64,000 nt of DNA from the NCBI GenBank assembly GCA_040954595.2, contig CM082597.2, forward strand, positions 8,928,001 through 8,992,000, read 5' to 3'. The position numbers and the translations under genes were made by a program. This document shows positions 48,598 to 60,410 of the stretch, in pieces. The notes under the pieces are model-generated. The model had not been told where the DNA came from. It saw nothing but the letters and a program-made list of their open reading frames with translations, and did no database searches. The stretch comes from Balanoglossus misakiensis (Eukaryota; Hemichordata). How positions within the stretch are numbered: position 1 is the first letter of the stretch; every line of letters starts with the position of its first letter.

Positions 48598-49873
48598 TCA
48601 CCCATGATTTTCTTCAAAAATCGACGAAATTTTGAGATTTTGCAACGTCGAAAATTTGTCATTTTTTTGATGATTTTCACCCATGACTTTTTTCAAAAAT
48701 CGACGAAATTTTGAGATTTTGCAAAGTCGAAAATTTGTCATTTTTTGATGATTTTCACCGATGATTTTTTTCAACAATCGAAAAAATTTTGAGATTTTGC
48801 AAAGACGAAAATTTGTCATTTTTTGATGATTTTCACCCATGATTTTCTTCAAAAATCGACGAAATTTTGAGATTTTGCAAAGTCGAAAATTTGTCATTTT
48901 TTGATGATTTTCACCTATGATTTTTTTCAAAAATCAACAAAATTTTGAGATTTTGCAAAGTCGAAAATTTCTCATTTTTTTGATGATTTTTCACCCATGA
49001 TTTTTTTTCAAAAATCGACGAAATTGTGAGATTTTGCAAAGTCGAAAATTTGTCATTTTTTGATGATTTTCACCCATGATTTTTATTCAAAATTGACGAA
49101 ATTTTGAGATTTTGCAAAGTCGAAAATTTGTCATTTTTTGATGATTTTCCCCCATGTTTTTTTTTTTAAAATGGACGAAATTTTGAGATTTTGCAAAGTC
49201 GAAAATTTGTCATTTTTTGATGATTTTTACCCATGTTTTTTTTCAAAAATCTACGAAATTTTGAGATTTTGCAAAGTCGAAAATTTGTCATTTTTTGATG
49301 ATTTTCACCCATGATTTTTTTTCAAAAATCGACGAAATTTTGAGATTTTGCAAAGTCGAAAATTTGTCATTTTTTGATGATTTTCACCCATGATTTTTAT
49401 TCAAAATTGACGAAATTTTGAGATTTTGCAAAGTCGAAAATTTGTCATTTTTTGATGATTTTCACCCATGATTTTTTTCAAAAATCAACAAAATTTTGAG
49501 ATTTTGCAAAGTCGAAAATTTGTCATTTTTTTGATGATTTTCACCCATGATTTTTTTCAAAAATCAACAAAATTTTGAGATTTTGCAACGTCGAAAATTT
49601 GTCATTTTTTTGATGATTTTCACCCATGACTTTTTTCAAAAATCGACGAAATTTTGAGATTTTGCAAAGTCGAAAATTTGTCATTTTTTGATGATTTTCA
49701 CCGATGATTTTTTTCAACAATCGAAAAAATTTTGAGATTTTGCAAAGACGAAAATTTGTCATTTTTTGATGATTTTCACCCATGATTTTCTTCAAAAATC
49801 GACGAAATTTTGAGATTTTGCAAAGTCGAAAATTTGTCATTTTTTGATGATTTTCACCTATGATTTTTTTCAA
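48598..49873 (+). repeat. Satellite higher-order pair, 943-bp offset
   Basis: Bases 48598-48930 recur at 49541-49873, with the GCAACGTCGAAAATTTG, ATGACTTTTTTCA and CAACAATCGAAAAAA variants in the same order. Confidence 0.8.
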
Positions 49874-52870
49874 AAATCAACAAAATTTTGAGATTTTGCA
49901 AAGTCGAAAATTTGTCATTTTTTTGATGATTTTTCACCCATGATTTTTTTCAAAAATCGACGAAATTTTGAGCTTTTGCAAAGTCGAAAATTTGTCATTT
50001 TTTGATGATTTTCACCCATGATTTTTTTCAAAATTGACGAAATTTTGAGATTTTGCAAAGTCGAAAATTTCTCATTTTTTGATGCATTTTCACCCATGAT
50101 TTTTTTTCAAAAATCGACGAAATTGTGAGATTTTGCAAAGTCGAAAATTTGTCATTTTTTGATGATTTTCACCCATGATTTTTATTCAAAATTGACGAAA
50201 TTTTGAGATTTTGCAAAGTCGAAAATTTGTCATTTTTTGATGATTTTCACCCATGTCTTTTTTCAAAAATCGAAAAAATTTTGAGATTTTGCAAAGTCGA
50301 AAATTTGTCATTTTTTGATGATTTTCACCCATGATTTTCTTCAAAAATCGACGAAATTTTGAGATTTTGCAAAGTCGAAAATTTGTCATTTTTTGATGAT
50401 TTTCACCTATGATTTTTTTCAAAAATCAACAAAATTTTGAGATTTTGCAAAGTCGAAAATTTGTCATTTTTTTGATGATTTTCACCCATGATTTTTTTCA
50501 AAAATCGACGAAATTTTGAGATTTTGCAAAGTCGAAAATTTCTCATTTTTTGATGCATTTTCACCCATGATTTTTTTTCAAAAATCGACGAAAGGATGAC
50601 TGTTACCAGGACTACCTTAAACCAATCTTTTCGAACCGGACGGTACACACGTCATGTCTTTGTTAATTGTCCAGGTACCAGAGTGTACGTGTGGGCTCCC
50701 TAAACCACTCATTGGCGGCCGGTCCCTGTCCGAATAAACACGTTTGACAGACAAAAAATGATGAACAAGTGGCTTATTTCAATACTTCGTTAACTAGACG
50801 GCTGAACTCTGAATGTTGATTCAGCAAAAAAAATGTGTTTACGGCAAGGTTTCGATCAATACGACACATTTACCATTGAAAACGCCCAAAGTAAGTGGGG
50901 GCGTTTGACCATCAATCAAAACCACGCCCAGGTGCATGTGAACGGCCGAAGCAGTGTAACGTTTCACATTCCGTGCAACGTCCGACACTGTGTGAAAGCG
51001 GTTGCTGTCGGGTGGCTTGACCTAATTTTCGTACATTGATATGCATTTGACACCTCACTACCTGTTTTCTCAATATTGCTAAAACTTTGCGTTGAAATAT
51101 CACTGAAATGTTGATGATCCACGCACAAGTCGTCTACCCCGGCATGAAAAGCGTCTTATACAAGAAAACTAATTGCACATGACCACCAAGGTCATACCGC
51201 AAGGTGTGTCTAAATGTCAAGGAAGGACACTTGGGTCAAGAACGACCATGACGGAGGAAAAACCGACAAGTCATTGTGTAACCTGTTTACTTGCCAATAG
51301 TCAAACGTCAAAATTTACTCTCAACTTGGTTGCAGATCGAGTCTCCCGAATTTCCAACTTTTATGATTGGGTAAATACCGATATGCGACTGGTATGCGAC
51401 GCGTTGACGACGCGAAGATTTTGTTGAAATCAAATGGTTTGTCAAATGTCATCTCACACTGGAGATACCGTGGTCATCTGACATGAAAGGGTTCGATTGG
51501 GTCTGACCGCCGTCGTTCATCCATGCTTAGAAAGCGGCGATCATGGTACAAAGTAAAACCAAGGTCAAACCTCACTGAACACATGTATTGCATGGGGAAA
51601 CTTTTCTCCCTGTCTGTGTACTGAACACGTACCGTGATTGCCATAGTTACAAACGTTACCACGTGAGAGAGATTGCATTTTACATCTGTCTTTTCAATTT
51701 TGTTGCTTTCTTACTATTCGGAATGATGGAGTCGAAACGAAAACTTTTTGCTTCAGGTGGACCTAGGGGAAATACCTTATTTGTGACTTTTTTCATGACC
51801 CTAAAAAGACGTCGGAATTAATGTGGCTGAGGTCACTCAGGACGACGGAATGGTTGAGCGATTTTATTTTATGAGCTCCCTCTAGTATTTGTTTTATTGT
51901 TTCGGCAGTGTGCCGCGTTATTCGAGCAATCTGCAGTCTGAAAACGAACGGTTTTCAAAGTTTATAACAGAAGAACAGGGGTTTAAGCATGAAAGGTCCT
52001 TTTGTCTCCCTCGCTGTGTTTGTGTCACTGTGTCTTTGACGTCTGACTGACTGATTAACTGGCTGACTGACTTACTGACTGTCTGTCAACGTCTGTCTGT
52101 CTGACTGTCTGCCCCCTCTCTCTGAGAGAGAGAGTGAGCGAGCGAGCGAGCGACCGGTGAGTGTCTCTACTGATGAATGTTGCTCTGTCTGTCTGCTTGT
52201 GTCTGTCTGCCACTCTGCCTGTTTCACTCTGTCTCTCCTAATTTCTTTAAAATTAGGGATATGCTATTAATGCGATATGAAAGTCAGACACGACGGAAAC
52301 CTTTTATTCTCAAAACTGTCTGTTGTTTGCTGTTAAATATTGCAAAAGGTTAAGGGCCCTTTTCGCACGAGACACATGGCTTTGCAGCCGTAGCTCCCAA
52401 TGTCATAACGATTACCCGAACTACCCTAATTTTAGCCCGCCGACCCAAAACAGTTTAGATCTTCGCAAACCGGAAGTAAAAATAACGATGTCAAATATAA
52501 AACAATTCATGAAAATTGCGAGAATCACGCAAGAACTATGATGTCATTCTTCTACACTACGACGGCCAAAGATATAAAAAAAATTGAAAAATAAAAAAAA
52601 TGTCCCTTTCTACCTACAATATTTTTGAAAACCATGTAATCGGAATAGCACATATTAGTTTTTTTGGCCTGAGACATATCCAATTTCCCAACTGAACATG
52701 ACACGTGATCAAGCATTTTCGACTTATCAGATGCAATCGCTGAACACCTCACACTGAGCGAGGTTTTGTCTGTCTTTATACGCGCCCTTTGTATTTGTGC
52801 GTGACATGTCCAAGCCTTGTTAGGAACTCCCGTAAAATTCTACTCAAATGATGTATACTTTCATACTTAC

Positions 52871-52952
52871 GACTGACAGGTATTTTCAGCGTTGCCAGCT
52901 GATTGTTTGTCAGGTACCGCTTTATAACAAGACGCCCCTCTGAGTTGATAAC
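52871..52952 (-). pseudogene. Orphan copy of lectin exon b
   Basis: Same 82-bp exon as 12958-13039, with both splice sites preserved and the same frame (YQLRGASCYKAVPD...). Exon a is deleted in this unit and the satellite separates it from the remaining lectin exons, so it cannot form a complete lectin domain here. Confidence 0.8.
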
Positions 52953-53015
52953 CTGCAATGTAACATCATTCAATTGGTCTAGTCATGTTAGCATTAGTAA
53001 AATGCTTCAAAAGTG

Positions 53016-53314
53016 TTAAAGGGACATGATACAAGACACCGTCTATGTTAGTGAATGAACGTTCAACCACACACAACTTCCATCCGGCTTGTATGATACG
53101 AGAGTAAAAACTCGCCCGAAATGAATAAACGGTAGAGACCGTTTATTCATTTTGGCTACTTTTTAAAACTCTCGTGTCTATACAAGCGGGGTGGAAGGTG
53201 TGTATGGTTGAACGTTGATTCACTATATCCACATGTAGAATAATATAAACGCAGTCTTGTATCAAACATAATTAATGGAAAAAGGGCAGCGAGAGAGAGA
53301 CTTTGTCCCTTTAA
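53016..53314. mobile_element. TTAA-flanked palindromic MITE, A' copy
   Basis: TTAA at 53016-53019 and 53311-53314, with a 291-bp body as in A. Present in both units, so inserted before they diverged. Confidence 0.75.
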
Positions 53315-53589
53315 TGAATACAGCCACAATGTTCTGTTTATATCTACTGACGGACCAGGCATGGATTGTCACGTATAATTCTTTGAAACGTTTGGTCCTC
53401 TGAAGAAATCTGAGCACTCATCTACTCAGTTTGCTTATTTTGTCTTCCTCCACCAGTCAGTGGTATCGTCCGATTTGATACTCCACTCTAAGCCTCTTTC
53501 TGAATGGCTCTTTAAGTTGTGATCTGTAAGTCTTAAACCTTTCATCATCCCCCCCCCCCCGTTTCCTCTTTAGAGGTCGTCAACTGGTA

Positions 53590-53830
53590 AACTGTGCGCC
53601 TGTGTCTCTTCCCATAGGAGTACATGGAGAATAGTTAGAAAACTCACTTCTACTATTGTCATTTTCATGAAATTTTACACATAGCTCCGACAAATCAAAA
53701 TAAATTCATCACGCTCTATTTTGAGATAAACTTTGTTCAATATTGTATCCATAGACAAACCATTGGTAGAAAATGCTGACCGTTAGCAGTTTTCTTCAAT
53801 TGTCGACTAAATTCACGGCCTTGTTTAAAG
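53590..53830 (+). repeat. ~230-bp interspersed repeat family, A' copy
   Basis: Counterpart of 13876-14110 with a few substitutions. Confidence 0.75.
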
Positions 53831-53943
53831 TCGAAAACAAGTGCAGTGACCCAAAATGGATTTTCATTATACATACAAATCAGAAACGAAAATTCACGAT
53901 TAAAAGAAATGACAATGCTTTCAATTTTACTGATCGTACATCC

Positions 53944-54271
53944 TTAACTCGCTGCCCTTTTCCATGTTTGATACAAAACACCGTTTATATTAATGTAAAT
54001 GTGGATATATAGTGATGCAACGTTCAACCGCACACACCTTCTATCCCGCATGTAGACACGAGAGCGAAAACTCGCAAAACTGAAAAATCGGTCTCTACCA
54101 TTAATTCATTTTGGGCGAGTTTTTACTCTCATATCATACAAGCAGGATGGAAGTTGTGTGTGGTTGAACGTTCATTCACTACATATACACATGCCCATTA
54201 ATATAAACGGTGTCTTGTATCAAACATAATTAATAGAAAAGGGCGACGAGAGAGAGAGTTTGTCCCTTTAA
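53944..54271. mobile_element. Palindromic TTAA MITE, fuller copy (320 bp)
   Basis: TTAA at 53944-53947 and 54268-54271. Long arms carry GATACAAAACACCGTTTAT and its inverse ATAAACGGTGTCTTGTATC. It keeps the left-arm end that the A copy has lost. Confidence 0.7.
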
Positions 54272-55100
54272 GGCGACATGATGCATGAAGTGGCGAGAGA
54301 TAAACGCGGCTGACCACCGCATTAAACACTGTCAAGCAAGGCACTTCAAATGCCAATTGTTTAAGTGTGTACTAAGTAATAGGTTCATGTACCATGGGGG
54401 GGGGGGGGGGGTCAAATCACAACAGTTGGACATGTACGAATATGAAGAGACGATATCAGTTTGTTCATGTCTTCCTTTAGTAAAAAATCTTTTTTGAACT
54501 TTGTATAGAATTCATTGAACTTTACTTTAGCTTATGAACTCTCATTTGCACATCGTCATCTTGAAATTGTGTCGACTTTATCATAAGGTTTTTATCACTC
54601 AACTAGGTCGCAAAACCTATTTAAGTTAGTGAGAATAGGACGTTCACCTTTTGGGTTGATGGCTACAGTTTATTGACCCATGACGTTCATATAGATTTTA
54701 TGACACGACTGACGCTATAATCGGTCCTTACCTTCGGCGAGCCAAGTGTTTTATAACATCATAAGATATTAATACCTATCACCCAGTCAAACGATTTCAA
54801 GTTATAAAATTTCCACGCCAATAGGACGCCTTTAGGTGGAAATGCAACCAGGTATCCTAAATAGGAAAATATTCCGGGTATCTGTCAAGTTTAGTCCCAT
54901 ATTTAGGGGACCAAGAGCCCTCAGGCTCTTGGTCCCCTTCTGTTATTGCTGGAGTTTGTCTTCTTTCTTCTTGAGTCGTTTTTTTGCGCCCGTTTTTCTC
55001 TGAAATTCCGGCAGGTGCGCCTCCAAATTTGGCACGGTGGTTGGGGCCCATGAGTACTGGTGCACCTGCCCTTTGAATTTGTAATTAGTCACGTGACTTT
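54272..55100. other. No gene; counterpart of 14494-15400
   Basis: Holds a G run at about 54397-54411 and the GGGGACCAAGAGCC/GGCTCTTGGTCCCC hairpin (54906-54938), which is a more perfect palindrome here than in A. Confidence 0.55.
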
Positions 55101-55505
55101 GTGGCTATAATCGAGCGAAATTTTCAAATTGACCTAATTTGCACGTTAATGGGGGCATGTACATTCTTTTCGCGATTTTTGTAGACCATGTGGCCAAAAT
55201 CCCCTGTGCCAAATTTCAAGGTCCTAGGCCACGTCGATTTTGAGAAGAAGATTTTTGTAATATTTTTTCGCATTTTTTGGTGGGCTGAGGACGGACACTG
55301 GGGCATCGGACTTTGACCGTCATTACGTAATGTTGTGGAGATCTCATTAGCAGGCTACTCACTTCTGGCGGGTTGCAGTAGTCCTTGGAAAATCGGCTGA
55401 AATACGTAAACAGACCAGTGATTATTTTCCACGGAATGAATTTTGGGACAACACATTATCGGAGTTCAGGCTGTGTTAGGGCGTTTTATTGAATTACGCT
55501 GAGTT

Positions 55506-58039
55506 TGGATTGACCACTGTGTTACCACTAAAAAATTTTATAGCAATGTTCTTTCAATTTCGAGTCTTTGCAATGTTGTTGACTCCGACCATATTCCTGT
55601 TTCAATAGAGGTTCATTTCAACACTTCTGCTGATGAATGCTTCAGCAGTAGTTCCTTCAAGCAATGTAATTTTCGAGTTGATTGGAAAAAATTGTCACAG
55701 CAGAATATATCCGCCTACACCCGTTGTACCAAAGCCAAGGTTGATAAGATTAATTTATCCGAAGAGTTATTCTGCACTAATGTGAACTGTACATACCCTT
55801 CGCATTTACAGGCAATTGATACTTGTTATAGTAGTGTTGTGGACGCATTGAATTGTGCTGCAAAAGATACCATTAGGCGTAAGTTTCACCAGAAAGTTCA
55901 TGTTGTGCCTGGCTGGAACGATTTTGTAAAAGAAAGTCACGACTATGCCCGTTCCATGTTTTTATTATGGGTTAATGGGGGTAAACCTTAACAAGGCCCG
56001 CTTTTTGAAACCATGAAATCTTCCAGAGCTCGTTTTAAGTATGCTTTACGTGCTTGTAAAAAGATTGAGAATCAAAATAGGGCTGACAAGATGGCTGACA
56101 ATTTACGCTGCCACAAACAGAACGACTTCTGGAAGGAAGTCAGAAAGCAAACTAGCAGAAAAATGCCGCTTTCTGACACTGTAGGTGGAGCGACTGGTGA
56201 GAGTGAAATTGCAATTATGTGGCACAAGCATTTCAGTGATATTTTGAATTCTGTCCAGGCTCAGACTGGTAAAAATGACATCGAGGAGAAAATGAAGTAT
56301 GTTAAATTTTCTTCTGATATGTATGTTTCTGAAGAAGAAGTAATTTCTGCTATACATAAGTTACCTGACGATAAGACAGCTGGCATTGACAATATTTCAG
56401 CTGAGCACCTCAAATTCTCAGACTCCTCTATTTTACCCATTTTGACTTGATTGTTCATGGTTACCTGCAAACTGAGGCTATCAAAGTTATTTTAGTTCCA
56501 ATTAAGGATAAAACTAAGCTTTGTAGTGATGCCAGTAACTACCGGCCGATAGCACTAGCAACTGTTTTCTCTAAAGTTTTTGAGCCTATTTTACTTTCTC
56601 GTTGTGAGGAGTTTCTTACCTCTCATTATTTACAATTTGGTTTCAAGCGAGAACATTCAACTGACCTGTGTTTATTTGCATTTAAAGAAATCATTAGCTA
56701 CTACACCAGCAATGGAAGACCAGTGTTTACTTGTTTTCTGGATGCTTCAAAAGCTTTTGACAGAGTTAATCACTTTAAACTGGTTAACAAGCTCATCGAC
56801 AGGAATGTTCCCTTGTATGCTGTACGAATTTTATATTAAAGGTCCCATGCCATGCCCTATACAACCACGCGTAAAATCACTATTTGGGTCTTGAAGTTAA
56901 CGTATGTTACTATCTTGCAATGCGTTTTGCCCCTTGTGCTTAGATAACAAGCAAGTAAAAGTGGCGGGTGGGCGTGTACCCCTAACCCAACTCAGTCGAT
57001 TTTTTTTGGCTTTTCGAAGTTAAGCCGAAGACTTATCTTGATGTGGACAAATAGTCTTTCACACCTTTGTAAATCCTCTGCCTGCAATGTGAGGCAAGGG
57101 CTTCCTTTGCTTTGAACACTGTTTATATAGCTTATCTTTGTCTGTGGACTTAATTACTCATGGACCGATAATTACACTTTACTGTAAACAGAATGGTACA
57201 CTACGACATAGTGTACTTGTTTGTCCATATGCAAATACCTTCGCCTGGCTCGAGTGCGAAGTGGCTCCCCGATCACAGGCATGAAAAAAGGTGGCAAATT
57301 CCGGCATTCGTGCACATTTTTCGGAACCGACACAATAGGCAATGCATAGACAGGTACCCTAGGTGAGCTTTTGACGTGGAAAAATGAAAACTTTCCAAAG
57401 CATGACATGTGACCTTTAATGGTACAGAAATCAATTGTTTACTGTGTTGTGGGGTAATGAAACCTCAGAGTTGTTTTCTGTTTCTAACGGTGTAAGACAA
57501 GGGGGAGTACTCTCTCCCTATCTTTTTAATGTCTACATTGATGATCTTATCAATGCACTCTGTAAAGCCAAAGTTGGCTGTACCATGTGTGGTGTCAGCG
57601 CTAACACTTTAGGTTACGCTGACGACATGACTCTACTCAGTCCAAGTATTAAGGGTCTACACCGTCTTCTTAGAATTTGTGAAATTTATGGCAAGGATTA
57701 TGATATAATTTATAATTCTAGTAAAACTGTGTGCATGCTTTTTAATGGGAAGAATATGAGCGTTCAAAGAATTCCTTCGGTTAAACTTAATGACATCACT
57801 TTAAAGTTTGTACCTGTACACACCTATCTGGGCCATGTTATATCTTGTGAGGGTTGTGATAATGAAGATATTGAACGACAGAGAAGAGCATTTTGTGTTA
57901 GAGCAAACATGCTATTGAGACATTTTCAACATTTTAGTCAAGATGTGAAGAAAGTTTTATTTTTGGCATATTGTAGTAATATTTACTGTTGCAATTTGTG
58001 GGCATCCTTTAAAGTAAAACCGATGAAAAAATTTAAAAC
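55506..58039 (+). mobile_element. Decayed LINE, A' copy, 3'-deleted and interrupted
   Basis: Same element as 15831-18964. It lacks the TAA and TAG codons found in A at 16020, 16308 and 16362. It has its own: a TAA at 55989-55991 and a 16-base deletion with TGA at 56448-56450. The TAA that ends the first reverse transcriptase segment in A (17187-17189) is present, and the MITE at 56840 is inserted there. GYADD is retained. The C-terminal 1202 bp present in A are missing, so coding ends at MKKFKT. Confidence 0.9.
56836..57419. mobile_element. TTAA MITE (576 bp) inserted in the LINE
   Basis: TTAA at 56836-56839 and 57416-57419 flank 576 bp with ends AGGTCCCATGCCATGC and GCATGACATGTGACCT, an imperfect inverted pair. 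Unit A has the empty site with a single TTAA (TATATTAATGG), so the insertion duplicated TTAA exactly, as piggyBac-type elements do. No transposase inside. Confidence 0.92.
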
Positions 58040-58746
58040 AGTGGACTTTGACCCTAAGTCGCTAATGTTGTGGGAGGTTTCATTAGCATTGTAGTCACAT
58101 GTAGTGGATAGTAGTTTGGGAAATTGGCTGAAATACGTCAGCAGACCAGTGATTTTCTTGCACGACAGGAGTATGGTACCAGCAATAATCAGAGATCAGG
58201 CTTCGTTGCCGTTCAAAAGTTCCTACTTCAGTCGTGATGTTGCAACTGGACGTTCAGTATGGGGGTCGGCCCGCAGGTGGCCGTGTGGGTTATCAGGTCG
58301 CCCGTAACGGCACGCAGCTACATGCAGCTGTATGGGACTAAAATAATACACCCGATTCGGGTGTCACCTGTGACACCTGCATAACTCAATAATTATGTGC
58401 ATGCGTAATTGTGGGGTCAATGAAAGGGGTGGTAGCGTGCTATTTGTTGCACATGGATCAATATGAAGTCCGATTTTCCCGTCAAGTTGTGGGCGACCTT
58501 ATGTGACCTTTCACCTACTTATGCTTAGTGAGCATCCACAGCAGATGCATGCAGCTTTGGCTTGGGAGGGGGGGGGGGGCATATACGGATGGGACCATAA
58601 TGATATACCAAAGGCGGGGTCGTCTGTTGCACCTGCCTAAGTCATTGATTTTGTACATTTAATTAGACACTAACCAACAGGGCGATAGGTGTGGTTTTTG
58701 TTCCACAGGGACGAATGTAAGTGTCAGTTGGTTTTTGCCCAAATGT

Positions 58747-59599
58747 CCATTGAGGCCTGTATCCGTGATCTTAAGGACTGGATGACCCAAAACAAGCTTC
58801 AACTCAACGACTCCAAAAACTGAGATTCTACTTATTCGTTCACAATTTCATCACTCTGCTGATGCTATTGACAAGATTACCATTGGTTCAAGCTCTGTTC
58901 CCGTCGTTAAATCAGCTCGCAATATTGGTGTAATATTTGACAATACGCACATGTATAAAGATCACATCAAGAAAACTTGTCAATCAATATATTACCACTT
59001 TCGCCGTGTCGGACAAATCAGGAAATTTCTTAACAAAGCAACATGTCAAACAGTGATTCATGCTATTTTGGCAGCGAAACTCGACTATGGCAATGCATTA
59101 CTGTATGGTATACCAGAACGCAGTCTGAACCTTCTACAACGCACACAAAATACAGCTGCAAGAATCATAACTCGGTCCAGGAAGTCTGCCCATATAACGC
59201 CAGTTCTTCAACTTCTTCATTGGTTACCAGTTCGCCACAGGATAGAGTATAAAATAAATCTGCTCACATACAAAGCCTTAAATAATCTCGCTCCGAACTA
59301 TATCCGCGATCTCATTCGGACATATTCTCCTGGTCGCAGGCTTCGTTCAGCTAATAAGAGCCTTTTATGCACTACAATGTACAAACGTTCTTCATACGGT
59401 GGCCGAGCATTCTCTCATGCTGCAACGAAACTGTGGAACATTCGTCAAGCTCCAAGTTTGAGTATCTTTAAGAAAAGACTGAAGACGCATTATTTCGCAA
59501 GAGCATATGGTGTGGGCCAATGAGCACAAGCGCCTTTGAGTATGACACTTGTTATAGATACTGGCGCTATACAAATTTCTCTGATTGATTGATTGATTG
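58747..59599 (+). mobile_element. 5'-truncated CR1/L2-type LINE insertion
   Basis: The reverse transcriptase C-terminal region reads LKDWMTQNKLQLNDSK, then after a frameshift in an A run (58815-58819) KSARNIGVIFD, LDYGNALLYGIPE, LLQRTQNTAARIITR, ITPVLQLLHWLPVRHRIEYK, LTYKALNNLAP and SIFKKRLKTHYF to a stop at 59521. It ends in a (TGAT)n tail. Unit A has the uninterrupted site (CCAAATGTATAAGG). ATGT at 58743-58746 and 59600-59603 is a likely short target duplication, partly ambiguous because of the tail. About 850 bp, dead on arrival. Confidence 0.93.
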
Positions 59600-59690
59600 A
59601 TGTATAAGGTGATTTGGATGACCTCTGTCATACAGTGCCATATCTCATCCCGTTGTACAGGTGCAGCTTTGGTATTTGGAGGGATGAAAC

Positions 59691-60110
59691 TATCATGAAA
59701 TGCCAAATACAGGGGGATACCTTTGACACCTGCTTGATTCATGTATTACGTGCATACCTAATGTTAGGCAAAGTGAAAGGGCTGCAAATGTAGGATTTGT
59801 TGCACAAGACATAAACAGGAATGAAATTTTTCTGTCAAATTTTTGAATGACCTCAGGTGTCCATTGACCTGCTTTCCATATGTTAGCATGCACATCATAT
59901 ATAGCCACGTGATTGGAGGGGTAGGGTAGGACCGTCATGAAATGCTAAATTCCTAGGGCCACCTGTAACTTACTTGCGTAACTCATTATTATGGCCATAC
60001 CTAATTTTAAAAACCCAAAGGGCGAGAATTTTCCGTTGTCTTGAATATGAACCAAATAGGAATCCAAATTTTTGGCCCAATTTTTGGGTACCCTCAGCTG
60101 ACCTTTGAAG
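59691..60110 (+). repeat. Degenerate ~240-bp tandem repeat, uncut unit 3 and unit 4
   Basis: GGATGAAACTATCATGAAATGCC (59685) is followed by CACCTGC, then TTGATTCATGTATTACGTGCA. The next unit begins near 59928 (TAGGACCGTCATGAAATGC, CACCTGTAACTTACTTGCGT). This shows what unit 3 looked like before the satellite joined it in A. Confidence 0.65.
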
Positions 60111-60410
60111 TACTTAACTGAAGTCCTTACATAACGTAGAAGTTCACTTGTGGTTGTTGTGTTTGTACTTGTAGGACATCCATTTCGGGTGGTTGCCTAC
60201 TTCCCCATATCTCCACATCCAGAGCAAATACAGCCTACGCAATTGAATGGTACAACCCTGAATGGAGTCTAATGGTTATTATCTCTATGCTTGGGCCCCT
60301 TCAATGCTGCTTGCAGCTTTAATTATTACTATTATTATTGTCACGATATAAAGACACCAACTAAAAACTTACAAAATCACAATGTCTTCACAACTCAAAA
60401 TTTCACTCAC

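Larger units (their letters stand above)
19844..50592 (+). repeat. 78-bp satellite array, ~30.7 kb (about 390 monomers)
   Basis: The whole block is a head-to-tail array of one AT-rich monomer, consensus 78 bp (57 A/T, 21 G/C). Diagnostic blocks are CATGATTTTTTTCAAAAATC, GACGAAATTTTGAGATTTTG, AAAGTCGAAAATTTGTCA and TTTTTTGATGATTTTCACC. All monomers I read have the same orientation. No foreign insertion is visible in 30 kb. Common variants are a 2-base shortening (GCAGTCG for GCAAAGTCG), GCAAAGAGG, GCAAAGACG, and half-length units of about 41 bp. As 78 is divisible by three, long open frames cross it on both strands (for example KMTNFRLCKISKFRRF repeated on the minus strand). I see no sign that they are genes. 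Function unknown; centromeric or heterochromatic satellite is one possibility. Confidence 0.98.
50593..59733 (+). repeat. Segmental duplication unit A'
   Basis: This 9141-bp partner of 10666-19843 starts abruptly after a satellite monomer (TCGACGAAA|GGATGACTG) and continues into unique DNA after CACCTGC. It holds the same order of simple repeat, lectin exon b, MITEs, interspersed repeats and LINE. It has lost lectin exon a and the LINE 3' end, and gained two insertions. Confidence 0.95.

Noticed and set aside
20006-50422. Dozens of open frames of 60-124 codons across the satellite
   Set aside because: They repeat one 26-residue word because the monomer is 78 bp, occur on both strands over the same DNA, and break at random indels. 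No start context, introns or flanking gene structure support them.
19844-50592. CRISPR-like array
   Set aside because: There are no unique spacers between repeats. Monomers are contiguous, 78 bp and variable, and the genome is eukaryotic.
10666-59733. A and A' as long terminal repeats of a giant element around the satellite
   Set aside because: The 9-kb units contain ordinary exons, LINE and MITE insertions and have no TG...CA ends, primer-binding site or polyprotein. Duplication or haplotype joining explains them better.
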